In this document: in pieces, positions 50,901 through 63,247 of the stretch
How the letters are laid out: every line of letters begins with the position of its first letter
Position numbering within the stretch: position 1 is the first letter of the stretch
Assembly: GCA_021464245.1 (NCBI GenBank)
Contig: JADCRB010000003.1
Span: 572,631-636,630, forward strand
Source of the DNA: Carallia brachiata
Lineage: Eukaryota; Streptophyta; Magnoliopsida; Malpighiales; Rhizophoraceae
Direction: 5' to 3'
DNA length: 64,000 bases
The notes under the pieces: model-generated
What the model was told of the DNA's origin: nothing
The model's input: the letters and a program-made list of their open reading frames with translations, nothing else
Databases searched by the model: none
Translations under genes and position numbers: made by a program

Positions 50901-52116
50901 TCAAAATTTTCAAATATTAAATATATGTGGTTAAATAACCAAGATATCTCAATATACTATTGTATTCGAAATTTTTTAAAGTATATATTTAAAATCTTTT
51001 AAAGAATGAACATCAAATATATATGTATGTGTGTGTGTATACATGTAAATATTCCAATAATCCATCTCAATTTGTATCGAATTGAATCCATATTATCACT
51101 TGTCAACAAAATTTAAAACCTGGCAACGCGCGGGTTGCACCGTAGTTGTTAATAGGCTCAAGTGGCCTACTTGGTACTTGGGATCAATCATGCCTAAGAG
51201 TGCTGTAAACCTAGAATCCTAGTTCATTGAGATTGGAAAGCGTAGGGTATATAGGTACTGGTAGAGTAACGTCTCTGCCATTGAGAAACGCTTTGGACCA
51301 AGAATCACTCACGCTTCTATGAAAATTTCATCAATGCTCTACAAGTAACGATGTGGAACTATTTGTTTTGCCTTTCCTCAAACCAGCAGTTTACCTTTCT
51401 TGGTTCTTACTTTCGGGAAGAAACTAATAGTGGTAAAGTAATTTCCTGACGTAACTTAAGCATGTGAAAATGGACAACAACATAGTGATAGCAGGACAAG
51501 CATAGCTTTTTCGCTGTTATACTAATCAACCTAAAAGTTCATGCTAACAGGTGACGTTATGTTAGATCAATAAATGTGAAAGTTAAAAGTATTATCAGTC
51601 ATATTATATTTTTATATATTATTAATAATGAACTTTATACTTTTTACCACATATTTCAACACGTATTAAACCTGATTCAACCAAAAAGTTAAGCTCAAAG
51701 GTAAAGAAGTCCACAAAAATTATAAATCATATTAGATTTTTATTTAGTTATGTCAGAATTTATGCTCTTTAACAATAATTTGTTAAAAACAAGAATTTGC
51801 ACATTTAATAAGAGTTAAAATAACTCTTTCTTTTTAATTACATCAAATTTAGGATTCAAGACAACTTTACTATTAAATGACATTACACAGCAACTAGTGC
51901 ACACTAAACTTTAGACAGTGAAGCCTTATGTATGTGTAAATTATCTATGTGTGAGCAGCGAAGTCCCATGGCACAAGTATATGCTCAAATAATGAAGTTT
52001 TTGGCATAAAAGGTGTATATGTGCTATTATATTAATTTACACAAGTAGTTAAGTTAGTACTTGAGCATGCAATCAGATATTTTGTGTTTAGTATAACAAT
52101 AAAGCTATTCTATTGT
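47991..52116. other. intergenic DNA with unassigned frames
   Basis: AT-rich DNA with short SINE-like pieces near 48000-48050 (GGCTTGAACCCAAGACC) and 48440-48540. A minus-strand frame at 49986-50198 includes GFDAAHEVAQIIRDLMEND, which reads like protein but has no family I recognise. Bases 51110-51310 are less AT-rich, with no assigned content. A (TAA)n run lies at 52458-52478, further downstream. Confidence 0.4.
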
Positions 52117-52118
52117 AA

Positions 52119-52325
52119 CCTCGATGTTTCGAATATCATAGAAAATTCTTCTTTGTAAAACAGCCCTTATGGATGGTGTACTTGCACACCTTTTGGCAAC
52201 TTGTCAAGGATGTTGTATTGACCATAAATCAAGCACTTGCGCCGGTTGAGAAGGCATTGACAATATTCCAGGAGGCTTTTCACCGGAGATCAGTGGACTC
52301 AACGGATACAGAAGAATGGAGTTAA
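52119..52325 (+). other. unassigned 69-codon open frame
   Basis: Between TAA at 52116 and TAA at 52323 lies an open frame with protein-like composition, including TFWQLVKDVVLTINQALAPV followed by EKALTIFQEAFHRR. The first ATG is at 52173, which would give only 50 residues. I do not recognise the family. It could be a relic exon of a lost gene or chance. Confidence 0.25.
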
Positions 52326-52751
52326 AATGGAATGGCATTCAGAAGAAAATATTACTGAAAGCTAAAGCACATGATTATATCATGAGCCAAAAAAAAGAAA
52401 TGACGAGAAATTAAAGCACCAACGAAGGCTGGGGGGACATAATGCTTTGCCTTTAAAATAATAATAATAATAATAATACTAAAGAGGCTGTTTGCAGCCG
52501 CCGATCTTTTAGAATACAGCAGCAGTTATTGAGGCATATTTATATAATCAGTTGGAAATTAAAACGGTTTAAATTGATTACATTTGTTGGGAGGATTTCC
52601 GATTAAGTCGTTGAGTGTTAGCATCGGAATTGCATTTGTTTAGTACTGTTTATCTGCAATCTTATCACCACTATTCGGTAAGAAGACCAAGGGACCTGCG
52701 CACTTTCAGTTTAATATTTTGCAAGCAATCACCATAATTAGTCAAGAGGTA

Positions 52752-52870
52752 GGGGATTGAGTTTGGCCTAATAGTTGGCAGCTTTAGTTGTCAATCTCTC
52801 GAGATCGGAGTTCGAACTTCCGATCTCACCTTTACCCACCTGTTTCCCGACCGTTGGGTTACAGCTTCTT
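52752..52870 (+). mobile_element. tRNA-like SINE copy 2
   Basis: This has a box-A-like TTTGGCCTAATAGTTGGCA, a box-B-like GGAGTTCGAACTTCC, then GATCTCACC and GACCGTTGGGTTACA. The order resembles the copy at 30126-30225. It lies about 250 bases downstream of the VWA stop codon on the opposite strand. No terminal A tail or target duplication was resolved. Confidence 0.5.
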
Positions 52871-53118
52871 TGAAAAACAAAAGTGTAGCAGTAAAGATGA
52901 ATTTAGATCGTATGATTTTCAGTATATGGCCCAGATTGAGATTTACCCAAGAAAAATTACTCAGTCATCAAAAAATATTTTGCAGGGAAACGTATGTCTT
53001 GAGCACCAGCTCGGAGAAGAAATAACGGACATTAGATTGAATGCAGATGCAAATGTTACACAATTTTCATTCGTATACACCTGTGGGAAATGTACAATGA
53101 TCGACAATAGAACTGGCA

Positions 53119-56100
53119 TTAAGATTTACTTTCCATCATCTCCACAACACAATGCTGAACACACTCGAAGCAGCCAAAACAAGCTAGCGCAGCGAAAAAC
53201 TGTGTTAATGCTATGGCACATTGGTCATTCATCTTGGAGCAACACTGGATGCAGCACATAACAACATTTCTCCCACATGCTGCCACAACAATGTGAAGTT
53301 GCTTTAATGATGATTTCAGCGGCCTCTGGCAACTTTGGTTCTTCAACTCCTGGAGGAGTGTTTTCAGCTGTTGCAGTCAAATTTCCAAAGCCAACGCAGA
53401 GGCTACAAAGCAATATTCTTCTCTGGCCTTGAGAGCCTGCATTCCGGGAATCACTTTTCGCTGGTAACTGTTTCAATAAACTTTTCAATTAGCCAAGTGG
53501 TGATTTCCCAACATTTTTGTAGGATGCTAAGTCAATAAGTACCTTATGTCCTCCAGGAGAATTTGTGGCTTCATTTGCCTCTCTGTCTCGATTAATGCTA
53601 CACGGGTGTACTCGGACACAACACCACTGCGTATGCTTTTTTGGACGATCTGCCAATGAAAGAACTGTCAGCAGCGGTTATGTGGAAACCTTGCTTAAGC
53701 ATAAGTAGAAGCAGTCATGCTCTAAAAATGAAATCCTAAATCCTAAGGTAAAATAACTGTTTTTGCTAAAGAGGTATCACTTTGAAATCCATGTATCACT
53801 ATGGAACAGATGTATGAGAATCATTCTCAAATTTTATTTATTAAATTAAGGGTTCAGGATCGTAAGACCAGAAAATTTATAGCGACTGAAACACCAAGAA
53901 AACAATGAAAACAAGCACAAACCTTCTCCTCAAGTTGTTTATTTTGTGAAAACCAAGCCTCGGCTGTGAGCAGGTCAATCTCTTGCTTTGCAAAAACCTG
54001 TTACAGAGGCAAAATTGTAGGAAGGATCAACAAAAATTCCCGATGACTATAGATTTTTACACATCAATGTGAAATTAATGCAGGCTATTAAGGAGATTGC
54101 AAATGAACTCATTGACACAAGGTAATGATGAAGAAAAGAGAATTTATAGCTTCATGAATATAAAAGGCAAGCCAGTAAGTAGATATAGAACAGCAAACCG
54201 GGCTTCAAGAATTTAACACCCTTGAAATAGATAGAGCAGCTAAAAGCAGAAAGCAGAGTAAAGACCTCATTGCACCATGTTGAATCACAACCCAGGAGAG
54301 AAAATTATAGTCACCATCTGCATTACCATTATTCACTCAAGTCCCACATGGTCAAAGCTTCTCCTGAACAAGAAGGGAAGAGGGCGGTTTTGGGGGGGGG
54401 GGGGGGGAGGAGGGGGACAGTATGTTCATGGCATTGGCTGAGCTGGGTGGGTTGAGCCAAAAAGCACGCATGGGCAATGGATATGCCAAGAGGCCCAAGA
54501 CAACAGAATTCCAAAATGATATTTGCATGCAAAGAGAATAAGATGACAGGCGAAGCAAACACTAGATATATTTCAATGCTAAAACTATAAAATTTGGCGC
54601 CTTACCTTGTCAAGAGGTATGTCCTTTGCCTTTTGTATCTTCAAGTCTATAACAAAGTTACTGAGATCTCCTATAACACCTTTAGCCTTAAGGAAGTCAG
54701 GGAAGTCTCCCTGATATCTCCCCGAGACAGCCAATGGACTTTCGATGAAAGGTCGGGAATACAGGGAGGGTATACCTATTAAAAAATTGAAAGAGGAGAA
54801 ATGTAACATTAAATTGACACAAGTCGGATGAATAAGAATGTTTGTTCAACAAAGCAAATGAATTATCAAAAGTGGAATCAGCACCATAGAAAATGAAAAA
54901 TAGATATCTATAGCAACCAAAAATAAGACCAAAAAAAAAAAAGCAAGTTATGGCAATACTTGAGGATCATAAAGCACATCTTCTGAATACATATTGTGAT
55001 GGAACTTCAGAACGGAAAATTGGGCAACTTTAGTGCCAGAAACTTCAAGTGTTCCAAAGATACTTGGGGATTGTAAAGCAGATTTTTGGATTTAATATTG
55101 TAATGGGATATAAAAAAAAAAGTGGAAAAGTGAGAAACTTCAGTTCTAAGCTTCATGACATGGCAGAAGCAGAATAAAACAAGATGTCAAAAAAATAAGA
55201 ATTGGGAAAAAAATAAAAATAAAAATAAAAAGGAACAAGCAGTGGAAGAAAACTAAGCTTGCTTAGTAAGTTGAATTAGTGCTAGATGAATACACTGCAT
55301 ACCTCAACTTCATCAAGATCATCAAATGATTCAATGGCTATATTAGCAAGAATGGGTGATGAAGCTCTCCTTAAGAACCTTTTCATTCGAGATTCAACTA
55401 AATCTGACCGTAAACAAATGAAAAATTAGAGCATAAATTTATTGTTTGTATGACAAGAAAAGATGAATCTCCAAACACTTTGTGTTAGATACTCTTTATG
55501 GAGTTAGTTGAAAAATCAATTTTGGGATGCCAATAATCAGAACTTCAATGGCCACTACCCCAAAGGGCAAAGGATCCTGTTCATGTTAATTATAAGGCTA
55601 CGTGGAAAACAGTGTGCCCTCTGGGTTATGACCATGGAGTATAGACGTATATGCTTTAGAATTTCATGTGTATCAAATAATCGAAATATGCATGGCTGGT
55701 TCATAAAAAATTGCAGAACCTTTCAACTTACTTTTCTTAACGAACTCCGAGTTATCCCAAACACTCAGTTCAATTTATCTGACTCATGATGTTAATATAT
55801 CAATACTTTACACTAGTACTTCATGTTGGCAACCTCCCTCCACTAATGCATCAAAGAAAACAGAACCAGAAGAAGAGAAGAAAACTGTTCTGGACAGCTC
55901 CCGAGAAAGAAATCCTTAATCTAGAGTGAAGAACCAACCTACATCATATGCAGCATCATATTGCCCTCTGCTAAGGATTGCAAGCATTTTCAGGAAATGA
56001 TGATTACAGTATGAACCTGGAACGTTCAAAATCCCAATGTTAGAAGAGCAACGGCACAGAATGGCATTTTACAATATGCTCAGGAAATATCAGTGAAAAC

Positions 56101-58860
56101 CAAAAGAGATAAGAAACATGTCCCAAGTGGTATTGGTACCATCATTGAGTACTTCAAAAACAACTGCCCCAACCCATTCCTCAACCGACAGAGATAATGT
56201 AATGCTACCAGTCCAAGCGTCAGAAGCACAAAACAGAACAATCCATTACCTATACCAAACGTGTATAAACGTGGACCTACTGATCCTCCACCTCTCAGAT
56301 AACTTTTCACTACATCACAAATGTGTCTTTCATCTTCCACAGACCCGTCTGTAACAAGGAATACAACAGGAAGAGAACCTTGAGTATTGGAGACCATCTC
56401 TATTGCCTGGAAGAATGGCACAGGCATAAGTCAGAGATATTTGTATGCAAGAGATTTTTGTAAATCAGAGATTAAAGGGGGCTATGCCAAAGGATTCAGG
56501 TAGTATACAAACATCCAATTTTTCCTTTTAGAGTTGATATGAAAAGATCACAGTTCATTTTTTACGCATGCATCCATGCATAGAAGGACACATGAAGACA
56601 AGAACATTAAAGTAAATGAGAAACCAACCTTAGTTAGGGGAAGTAAGATATTTGTACTCCCTCCTGCATTGAAGTTCACATTAATCCACTGAATAGCACT
56701 TTCAACTGTTCGCTTTGTAGCCAATTCCATTGATGACGAGAATAGATAAGTCTCTCCATTAAATGCTATAATGTTGAATGAATCTTTTGGATCAAGCTCA
56801 GCAAGGGCAGCAAGTAATGCGTTCTTTGTACCCTCAAGTGGCTTTCCTTCCATGCTTCCACTTATATCAACAACGAATACTATCTCCTTTCTGAATGCCT
56901 ATCAGATTGATTAAGATGAGGACAGATTTAATGAAAAAAAGGGTACACAGTCAACAGAGTACCTATCTGGCTGAACACAGACTGAACTAACCTTCCTACT
57001 CTGCTGACCTCCAGGAAACAGGTAGACGCAGAACATCTCCCTTTGATCAGGATCATTCGTAGATGGAGATTGCAAAAGTACTCCGCCAAATATTTGACTT
57101 GAAGAAACCTATATAGAGTACATGAACATGCTAAAATAAACCCCTACGAAATAAAATAAAATAAAAAAAACTTCCCTCCTTGAAGATAACCATTTCAAAT
57201 TGGTGGACTCTACATTCCAAGAGTGCAACTACTACGAAGAAGAAATGAACCCCAGAGGATATAAGATGATAGGAGACTTACAGTATATGAGACATCAAAG
57301 TCAATATTTGTCCAAGAGAGAACCTCTGCTTCATATAAGAAACCTAATTTTCCTACTTCACGACGCAATTGCTAGAAAGATACTAATAACATATGTCAGT
57401 TGCTGGCATAACAGTAATAAAGTGCAGTACCAATAGACGTATGTCAAAAATTCACCTTCAAAGGATGGCTGGTTGTTTTGCAAACAATTTCAGTTCCAAT
57501 ACTAGAATTCACGTTCAGTTCTATCTTTTCTTTCCTAGCTATCTTCTTCACTACAGGAGTAACATACTCAGGGAAACTGAATGGCACAAGCAGCGAGAAC
57601 TGCCCATCATGATACAACAATTTCTGCACCCAGCTAACTTTAACTGAAAGAATGGAACCTCCATCAACCTTCGAACATACAAAATAACAAGACTTAGAAG
57701 AAAATCGATTTAAGATAAAACTAAAATCTCTGAAACTAACTATGGATGTTCTCCTACATCTTTAACTTTTTTTCTAGTTTGCTTTTAACTCTTATTTAAA
57801 GTTCTACTCTTATTTGGTTTTAATCCTTTAGCTCTGTAAATGGAACTCAAGTTAGTTCCATTAGTGATCATTGATAATTGATATTGAAAACTGAATTTCT
57901 AACTGAGTGCTAATTCTCGTTTGTTTTCTGAGTGCCGATTTTCGCAGTGTTATTACTTTTCTTTTGGGGTGCTGATTTCCCTGTTTATTATTCTAATTTT
58001 CAAAATTCTTTCTGAACTCAGTGCTACATCAACCTAAAGCTGTGTACTTCAAACAAAAGCACAACAAAAAAAAAAAGAAAAAAAATGTTGGGCAGTTAGT
58101 TACCTTCGGTATGGTTAGAGTAAATATGTGGGCCTTCAAAAAGCCTCCATTTTCGGGTCGGGCTTCCTTGTCCCCATCTCTCTTGTCTTCCGCGGCAATA
58201 AGCTCAGTACGGTATGATTTCCTCTGCACCTCTGCCTCAACACCTAGAACTGAACCCTGTTAGCCAAATAATAATATCGCTTGAGAACATAAAAAAAAAA
58301 AACAGCCAAAAAACATGAAACCCTTGGACGTACTCTTAAAATGTTTTAAACGATGATAAAAAGAAATAAAAAAACTTTTTTGACGCGCAACAAGCAAATC
58401 ATTGCTACTATTAGATTAATTGCGTGCTTCTTACATGTCCTTTAAAAGAAAGGAACATGTTGAATACCTGGTCGCCCATGGGGATGGCGATGCGGCAATC
58501 GCAGCTCTTGCTACCCATAACGCAATGGACCCTCCAGGATCCGCTGACCCGAACAAACAGGGTGTCCAGACAGCTATCGGCCTCCAGCTGAATATGGTTC
58601 ATCTGGAGAGGAATGAGGGCGGGGGGATCGCACCGGCCGTGGACGTGAGGCTGGTAGCTGGGCAAATCGGGATTATCCACGATAGCCGGATCGGAGATCA
58701 CGGCGTAGACCATGGGAGCCTTGGGGAGGAATACGTCGGAGCCGGACTTCTCCATGGACGGCGGAGGCTTGGGTGGCGAGACGGCCCTGTCCTTGCCGTA
58801 GTATACCCTTTTGGAGAGCTTCAGCCCATCTTCCACCGATTTCGCGAATTCCTCGGCCAT
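53119..58860 (-). CDS. VIT/VWA domain protein, inter-alpha-trypsin inhibitor heavy chain-like; three frame breaks
   Basis: The plant function is unknown; a VWA domain of this kind binds partners through a metal site. Thirteen exons: 58860-58468, 58256-58104, 57668-57456, 57371-57282, 57109-56992, 56898-56629, 56406-56250, 56016-55939, 55403-55303, 54775-54606, 53997-53923, 53649-53543 and 53480-53119. The first four cover the VIT-like N-terminal region. Exon 6 opens the VWA domain with VFVVDISGSMEG (MIDAS Asp333, Ser335, Ser337); exon 7 adds VVFLVTDGSVEDERHIC. The C-terminus is cysteine-rich (MCCIQCCSKMNDQCAIALTQ) and hydrophobic. Frame breaks lie at 57060-57061 (one extra base), 54739-54746 (one missing) and 53256-53264 (one extra or two missing). 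Corrected length is about 761 residues, close to what I recall for Arabidopsis AT1G19110. The ATG at 58860 is preferred over an in-frame TTG. Confidence 0.87.
54392..54407 (+). repeat. 16-base poly-G run in a VWA intron
   Basis: Sixteen consecutive G bases are followed by AGGAGGGGG. This long homopolymer is rare in plant DNA, could form a quadruplex, and its length is likely to be unreliable in any assembly. Confidence 0.8.
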
Positions 58861-58988
58861 CGGAAAAACCAAATTGTGATGGGAACTTTCGAAAGCTTTT
58901 AGCTTTCCTTTTATAGAAGAGAAGGGACAAAGAAAGAAAGAAGAGAGAAAGCTAGCGCTAAAGGGATCGCTTGGAAGCTGCGTTAATT

Positions 58989-59018
58989 CCTTCTTCTTCT
59001 TCTTCTTCTTCTTCTTCT
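58989..59018. repeat. (TTC)n microsatellite upstream of the VWA gene
   Basis: About ten tandem TTC units lie some 130 bases upstream of the VWA start codon. On the sense strand this is a GAA repeat, a common 5'-leader microsatellite in plants. An (AG)n-rich run follows at 59119-59147. Confidence 0.85.
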
Positions 59019-59147
59019 CCTCCTTTTTCTTTTTCTTGTTGTAAATGACGACGCGATTCCCACATCGGTTGTCTCGGCGTTTTTTTTTTTATGAGAATCT
59101 GTTCTGTGGGCAACGGAAGAAAGAGAGAGAGAGAGAGAGGAGAGAGA

Positions 59148-60269
59148 CCAATAGTCGTAGAGAGAGAAAGAGACGTTAGAGTTGTTTTTAATTTTATATT
59201 TGCTTATTTTTACTTTTTAACCGAAAAAATTGCATTGTTGCTCATCAATGCCAAGCAAGGTTTTTCCCATTCCAAAATCATAGTCCTGTATCGATCCATT
59301 TTTAATCGAATTAAATGCGTTTAACTCTTTGCGATTTAATTATTTTGTGTTTTATTTTTTATAGTTTTAATTTAAGTAATAATTTTTTTATAATTTTTAA
59401 TTTAATAATAATCACCTAACAATAATTTATTAAATCTATTAATAAAAATTAATTAAACTTACTTTCTTTTGTGATCTAAAAAATTTCATAATATTTTATG
59501 TAAAGATTGGTTTTGGATACTATCTCAAAAACTTTATCAAATAACAAAAGTTGTGAAATATATAATATGGAATGCAATTTAAATATGTATTGAAATTTAA
59601 TTTGAGGGATATATGATATATTTTATAATTTTTGGAGATAAAATTCACAATTACAAAATAATATAATTTTAGTCAATATTTGTTAATAGATTCTTGATTA
59701 ATGGGGTAAATTGTAAAAAAGTAAAATCATAAGGAGGTTTAATTTTCAAATTAAAATCTCAATGAAGCAAAACTCAAAACAATCAAACTACAAATAGATC
59801 AAATACATTTAACTTTTAATATTTTCTTACTCGAAATGAACACATAGCTTATGTTCTTAAAAAAAAATCACTTGGCTTATTTGCTAGAAAAGAATGAAAA
59901 CTGGTCATAGTCAAGTAAGGCTCCTCTACATTTAAAATCTATCTTGACATGTCAATTTTTCTCAATCAAAACAAACACATAGTTTGTTTACCAAAAAATT
60001 GCGAACAAAGAAATTCGACCAAATTCGCGTGCGTAAAATCATGCCCAGTTGTGACTTTAGGAGATGATGCTTATTTTTAATCATTTGGATATTATCGACC
60101 AAATCTTATCCTCGGGCCGAGCCTGCACCCACCAGAGCTAGAAATAGCAGGCAGGGTGATAATATTGGTGCTCACATCAAGTTAGAGGGGGTCGTTCTCA
60201 ATCGGCAATTATCTCTTCTTATCCATTAATAATTTAATTAAATTATATATATATATATACATGTAAAAT

Positions 60270-60329
<60 letters not shown>

Positions 60330-61089
60330 TAATGATCAATAAAGCGACTAACAGCTCATCTCCTCATCTGAAAAAAATGGCCCACGAAGATAAGATCATA
60401 GAAGTGCACTTTATTTAGATTTTGGAAAATTATTGTACTCTTCCATTCATTGAAATCTCAGGAGCTAAAAAAAAAAGAAGAAGAAAGATTGGGTAGGACA
60501 ATAAATGCTATGCAATGCTTGCGTAATTACGGCCATTATAATTACAAGGAAGAAGATTGGAACACGTTCAGGACAGGAAGGCCTGATCTGGCATGTCATC
60601 GACGAAATAAATATATCAATAAACATGTTTTATTATTCATTCTTTGGCCGTTGCTTCTGACTGTGATTAAAATAAACATAGTCTAAGCTTCCACCTGCAT
60701 TAAAAGCTGGACTATTCACTAAACTAGAATTTTATTTTGATCCAAAAATATAATACTACTGAAAATCTCGAGTTTGTATTCAAATTAAATCAAAAATTAA
60801 TAAATGACCTTTGGAGGAAATTCTAATAATTAAGACTTTGGCTGCTAATGTCAAAAAAAAAATGTGTGAGATTTATGTGAATAAAAAAAATTATTTTTAT
60901 CATACAATTTACAATCTTAACTTTTTAATAAAAAAATATAAATATAAATAGTCAAATGTAAATAAGATGCACCGCAGCGTGCACGTACAGACGGGCTTTA
61001 CAATATGAGTTCCCAGTTCTTGTAACTTTGAAAAGGAGTTTTCAAGCATCAAAAGACGAGGTGCCTGACAGTTTTTTTTATTGGTTTAT
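59148..61089. other. intergenic AT-rich DNA; no gene
   Basis: No supported gene. Simple (AT)n tracts lie at 60246-60259 and 60281-60327, split by a (GT)n stretch near 60271-60280. The first part contains the presumed VWA promoter. Confidence 0.5.
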
Positions 61090-62160
61090 TGTCTCTAAAC
61101 CATTGCAGACATTGAATTGCTCCTCGTGTTTACCAATCAGGAGCCAGTGGGAGTCCCTATTCACCGACCCACATGCACAAAGAATTTCATTCCATCTGTC
61201 AGGAACACCCTGCATACACCAATTCAAGCAGGCCCTGCACTCCTGGTGAGACTCCGTAATGTTTGAACCGTTGATATAATGTGGCCCTCATCTCTCAGCT
61301 GGGATTAGCGAGGTTATTCATCTTGTGACACCTCCTTTTCTACGGACCAATTGCCTAGATGAGATACGCCAATAGAAGGCTTTCCAATGGAGATGTTTTG
61401 GGAGCTGTACATGCACCCAATTGACAACGCTGTGGATGGTGAAATTTATAAGATCCTAAAGGGAAACTCGGATTTCGGAAACCTTTTGCATTGCATGCCA
61501 TCAGGGATCCACCCTCTGCCTGATCAATTACTAAAGTAAACACTGAAATAATAAAAAAAAAAAAAGTTAAATAAGTAATGGCACATGTAGTAGGCCACAG
61601 GAAACAAAATTCTGAAGAGCAATAGCGATGTTTATTTCTGTTGAGAAGGAGAATTTTGTTAATGTTTCAAAATTTCTCAATTATCAGTTAGTAATCAATT
61701 CAAACCAACAGAGAAAAGTCTGGCTTTTGCCTTGCTCAAAACCTTTTTTTTGGGTTCCAGAAGGAGGCCCGAGAGTAAAAAAACAGAAAAGTCTTACTCC
61801 ATCAAATTATGGGATCATTGTACCCTAATAATATCCTACTATAGTAAGGGCAATATACCATTAGAAGGTACTGCCATTAGATGAAGACCTCAGTTCAAAG
61901 CACCAGTAAAATTAACTATCCAATCGACAACTTGATTCCCTTCTCTCATCATTTGAGAAATTCAAACATACCAGTCCCTCTTCAATATAGTCTGGCCAGC
62001 AACATGCCTTGCTAAAAACTTTAGAGCCCACAAATGCTCGTTGCCACCATATTCTTTCATGGGCAAAATCCTTGCCTTGTGTGAGCCAGGAAGGCCCACT
62101 GCTTACAAGCAGACCCAGAATACAGAGGCCTGGCGTTGTCTACAACCCATTTTCCCTTTT
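61090..62160 (-). pseudogene. decayed trichome-birefringence-like (TBL/PMR5) acetyltransferase fragments
   Basis: TBL proteins O-acetylate wall polysaccharides in the Golgi. Two minus-strand pieces match the family. At about 62160-61975 [20 protein letters not shown] gives the PMR5 N-domain opening, followed after a frame break by [11 protein letters not shown]. At about 61255-61090 QECRACLNWCMQGVPDRWNE resembles the C-terminal PC-esterase end, where the family has an HWCLPGxPDTWNE-like sequence; the catalytic histidine is Asn here. Stops and frameshifts interrupt both, and the middle with the GDS motif was not found. This is a dead relic, recognised only from these motifs. Confidence 0.5.
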
Positions 62161-62475
62161 GCATAACTACAGATTGGAGTGAAAATCAGATAAATAGAAG
62201 AAACTCACTAGTTAGCAATACATAAAAGTGTCCCCTGTAAATATGTAATGCGAATGAAGCAAAATGAAGGAAAAGACACTGAATGACAACGACTATTTGA
62301 ATTTGTAGAAGTACAAAATATTTGTATGGTTTTGCAATTGAATTTTAAATTTTTAAAATTTTAAATCAATTTTAAATCTTTAATTTTTAATTTATATGAG
62401 TCTTTTTTCGGATTAGAATTGATAAAAGATTAAATATGCAGTTTGAACTAATTGAAACAATGTAAAAGGACTCAA

Positions 62476-63247
62476 GGGGTGTTTATTTTTACTGTTAGAA
62501 GCTGCCATTGCTATTGCTGTTACGAAAATTAGGAGTTTAAGTATTTGATAAAAATTTTTAGGTTATTCTATTAACTTCAGCAACTGATGGTTTTTGTTTT
62601 TTACACAATTGTCCTTTGTGCGGCAGCGTACAAACTTTACAAACCTGTGGGGCCACCGTTAAAACAATAGCCGAACCAATAATAAATAGTGGGTCATAAA
62701 CTTTTTAGGTAATAGATAAATGGCGAGGAAAAAAAAGAGAATTGGTGGGTTCTATCACTTAAAAAATAATATTTTACTTTTTTTATTTTTTTTGTCCGAA
62801 TTAATACGACATTATTAAACTTAAATTTGTCAAGGTACATCAATTACTCTTTTCTTAAATAGTAGCATTGTTATTTTTGCAGTATAAAGAGTAATTTATA
62901 TAGTAAAAAATAATATTATTTTGTAGATATATTCATAATATATCTTTTTACTGTATAATAATAACTATGATTTTTTTATACATTTATTATAAATTATAGT
63001 TGATTTTCAAGTCACATGAATTTTTTTATAAATACGTAATAAGATTAATTTATATTAACTTTTGTTTAAAAACTATTCCTTATAATATAACAGAAAAAGA
63101 ATATATAAAATTATCATTTTATTATTTAATCAGCAATAACAAGTCTTAATCTAATTAAACACTAGAATTCATTTTATTCAACAGTAACAACAAAAAATAA
63201 CAGTAATCAGTAATTAACAATCAGTAATAAGTAAATCAAACACCCCT
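62476..63247. mobile_element. hAT-like MITE, family member 2
   Basis: The left end AGGGGTGTTTATTTTTACTG and the right end, the complement of CAGTAATAAGTAAATCAAAC followed by ACCCCT, are imperfect inverted repeats. The right subterminal part carries the CAGTAATCAGTAA / AACAATCAGTAA motifs also seen at 12909-12990. It does not code for protein. Target duplications were not certain. Confidence 0.55.

Noticed and set aside
58420..58902. 160-codon plus-strand frame
   Set aside because: Antisense shadow of VWA exon 1, whose GC-rich coding sequence leaves the other strand open.
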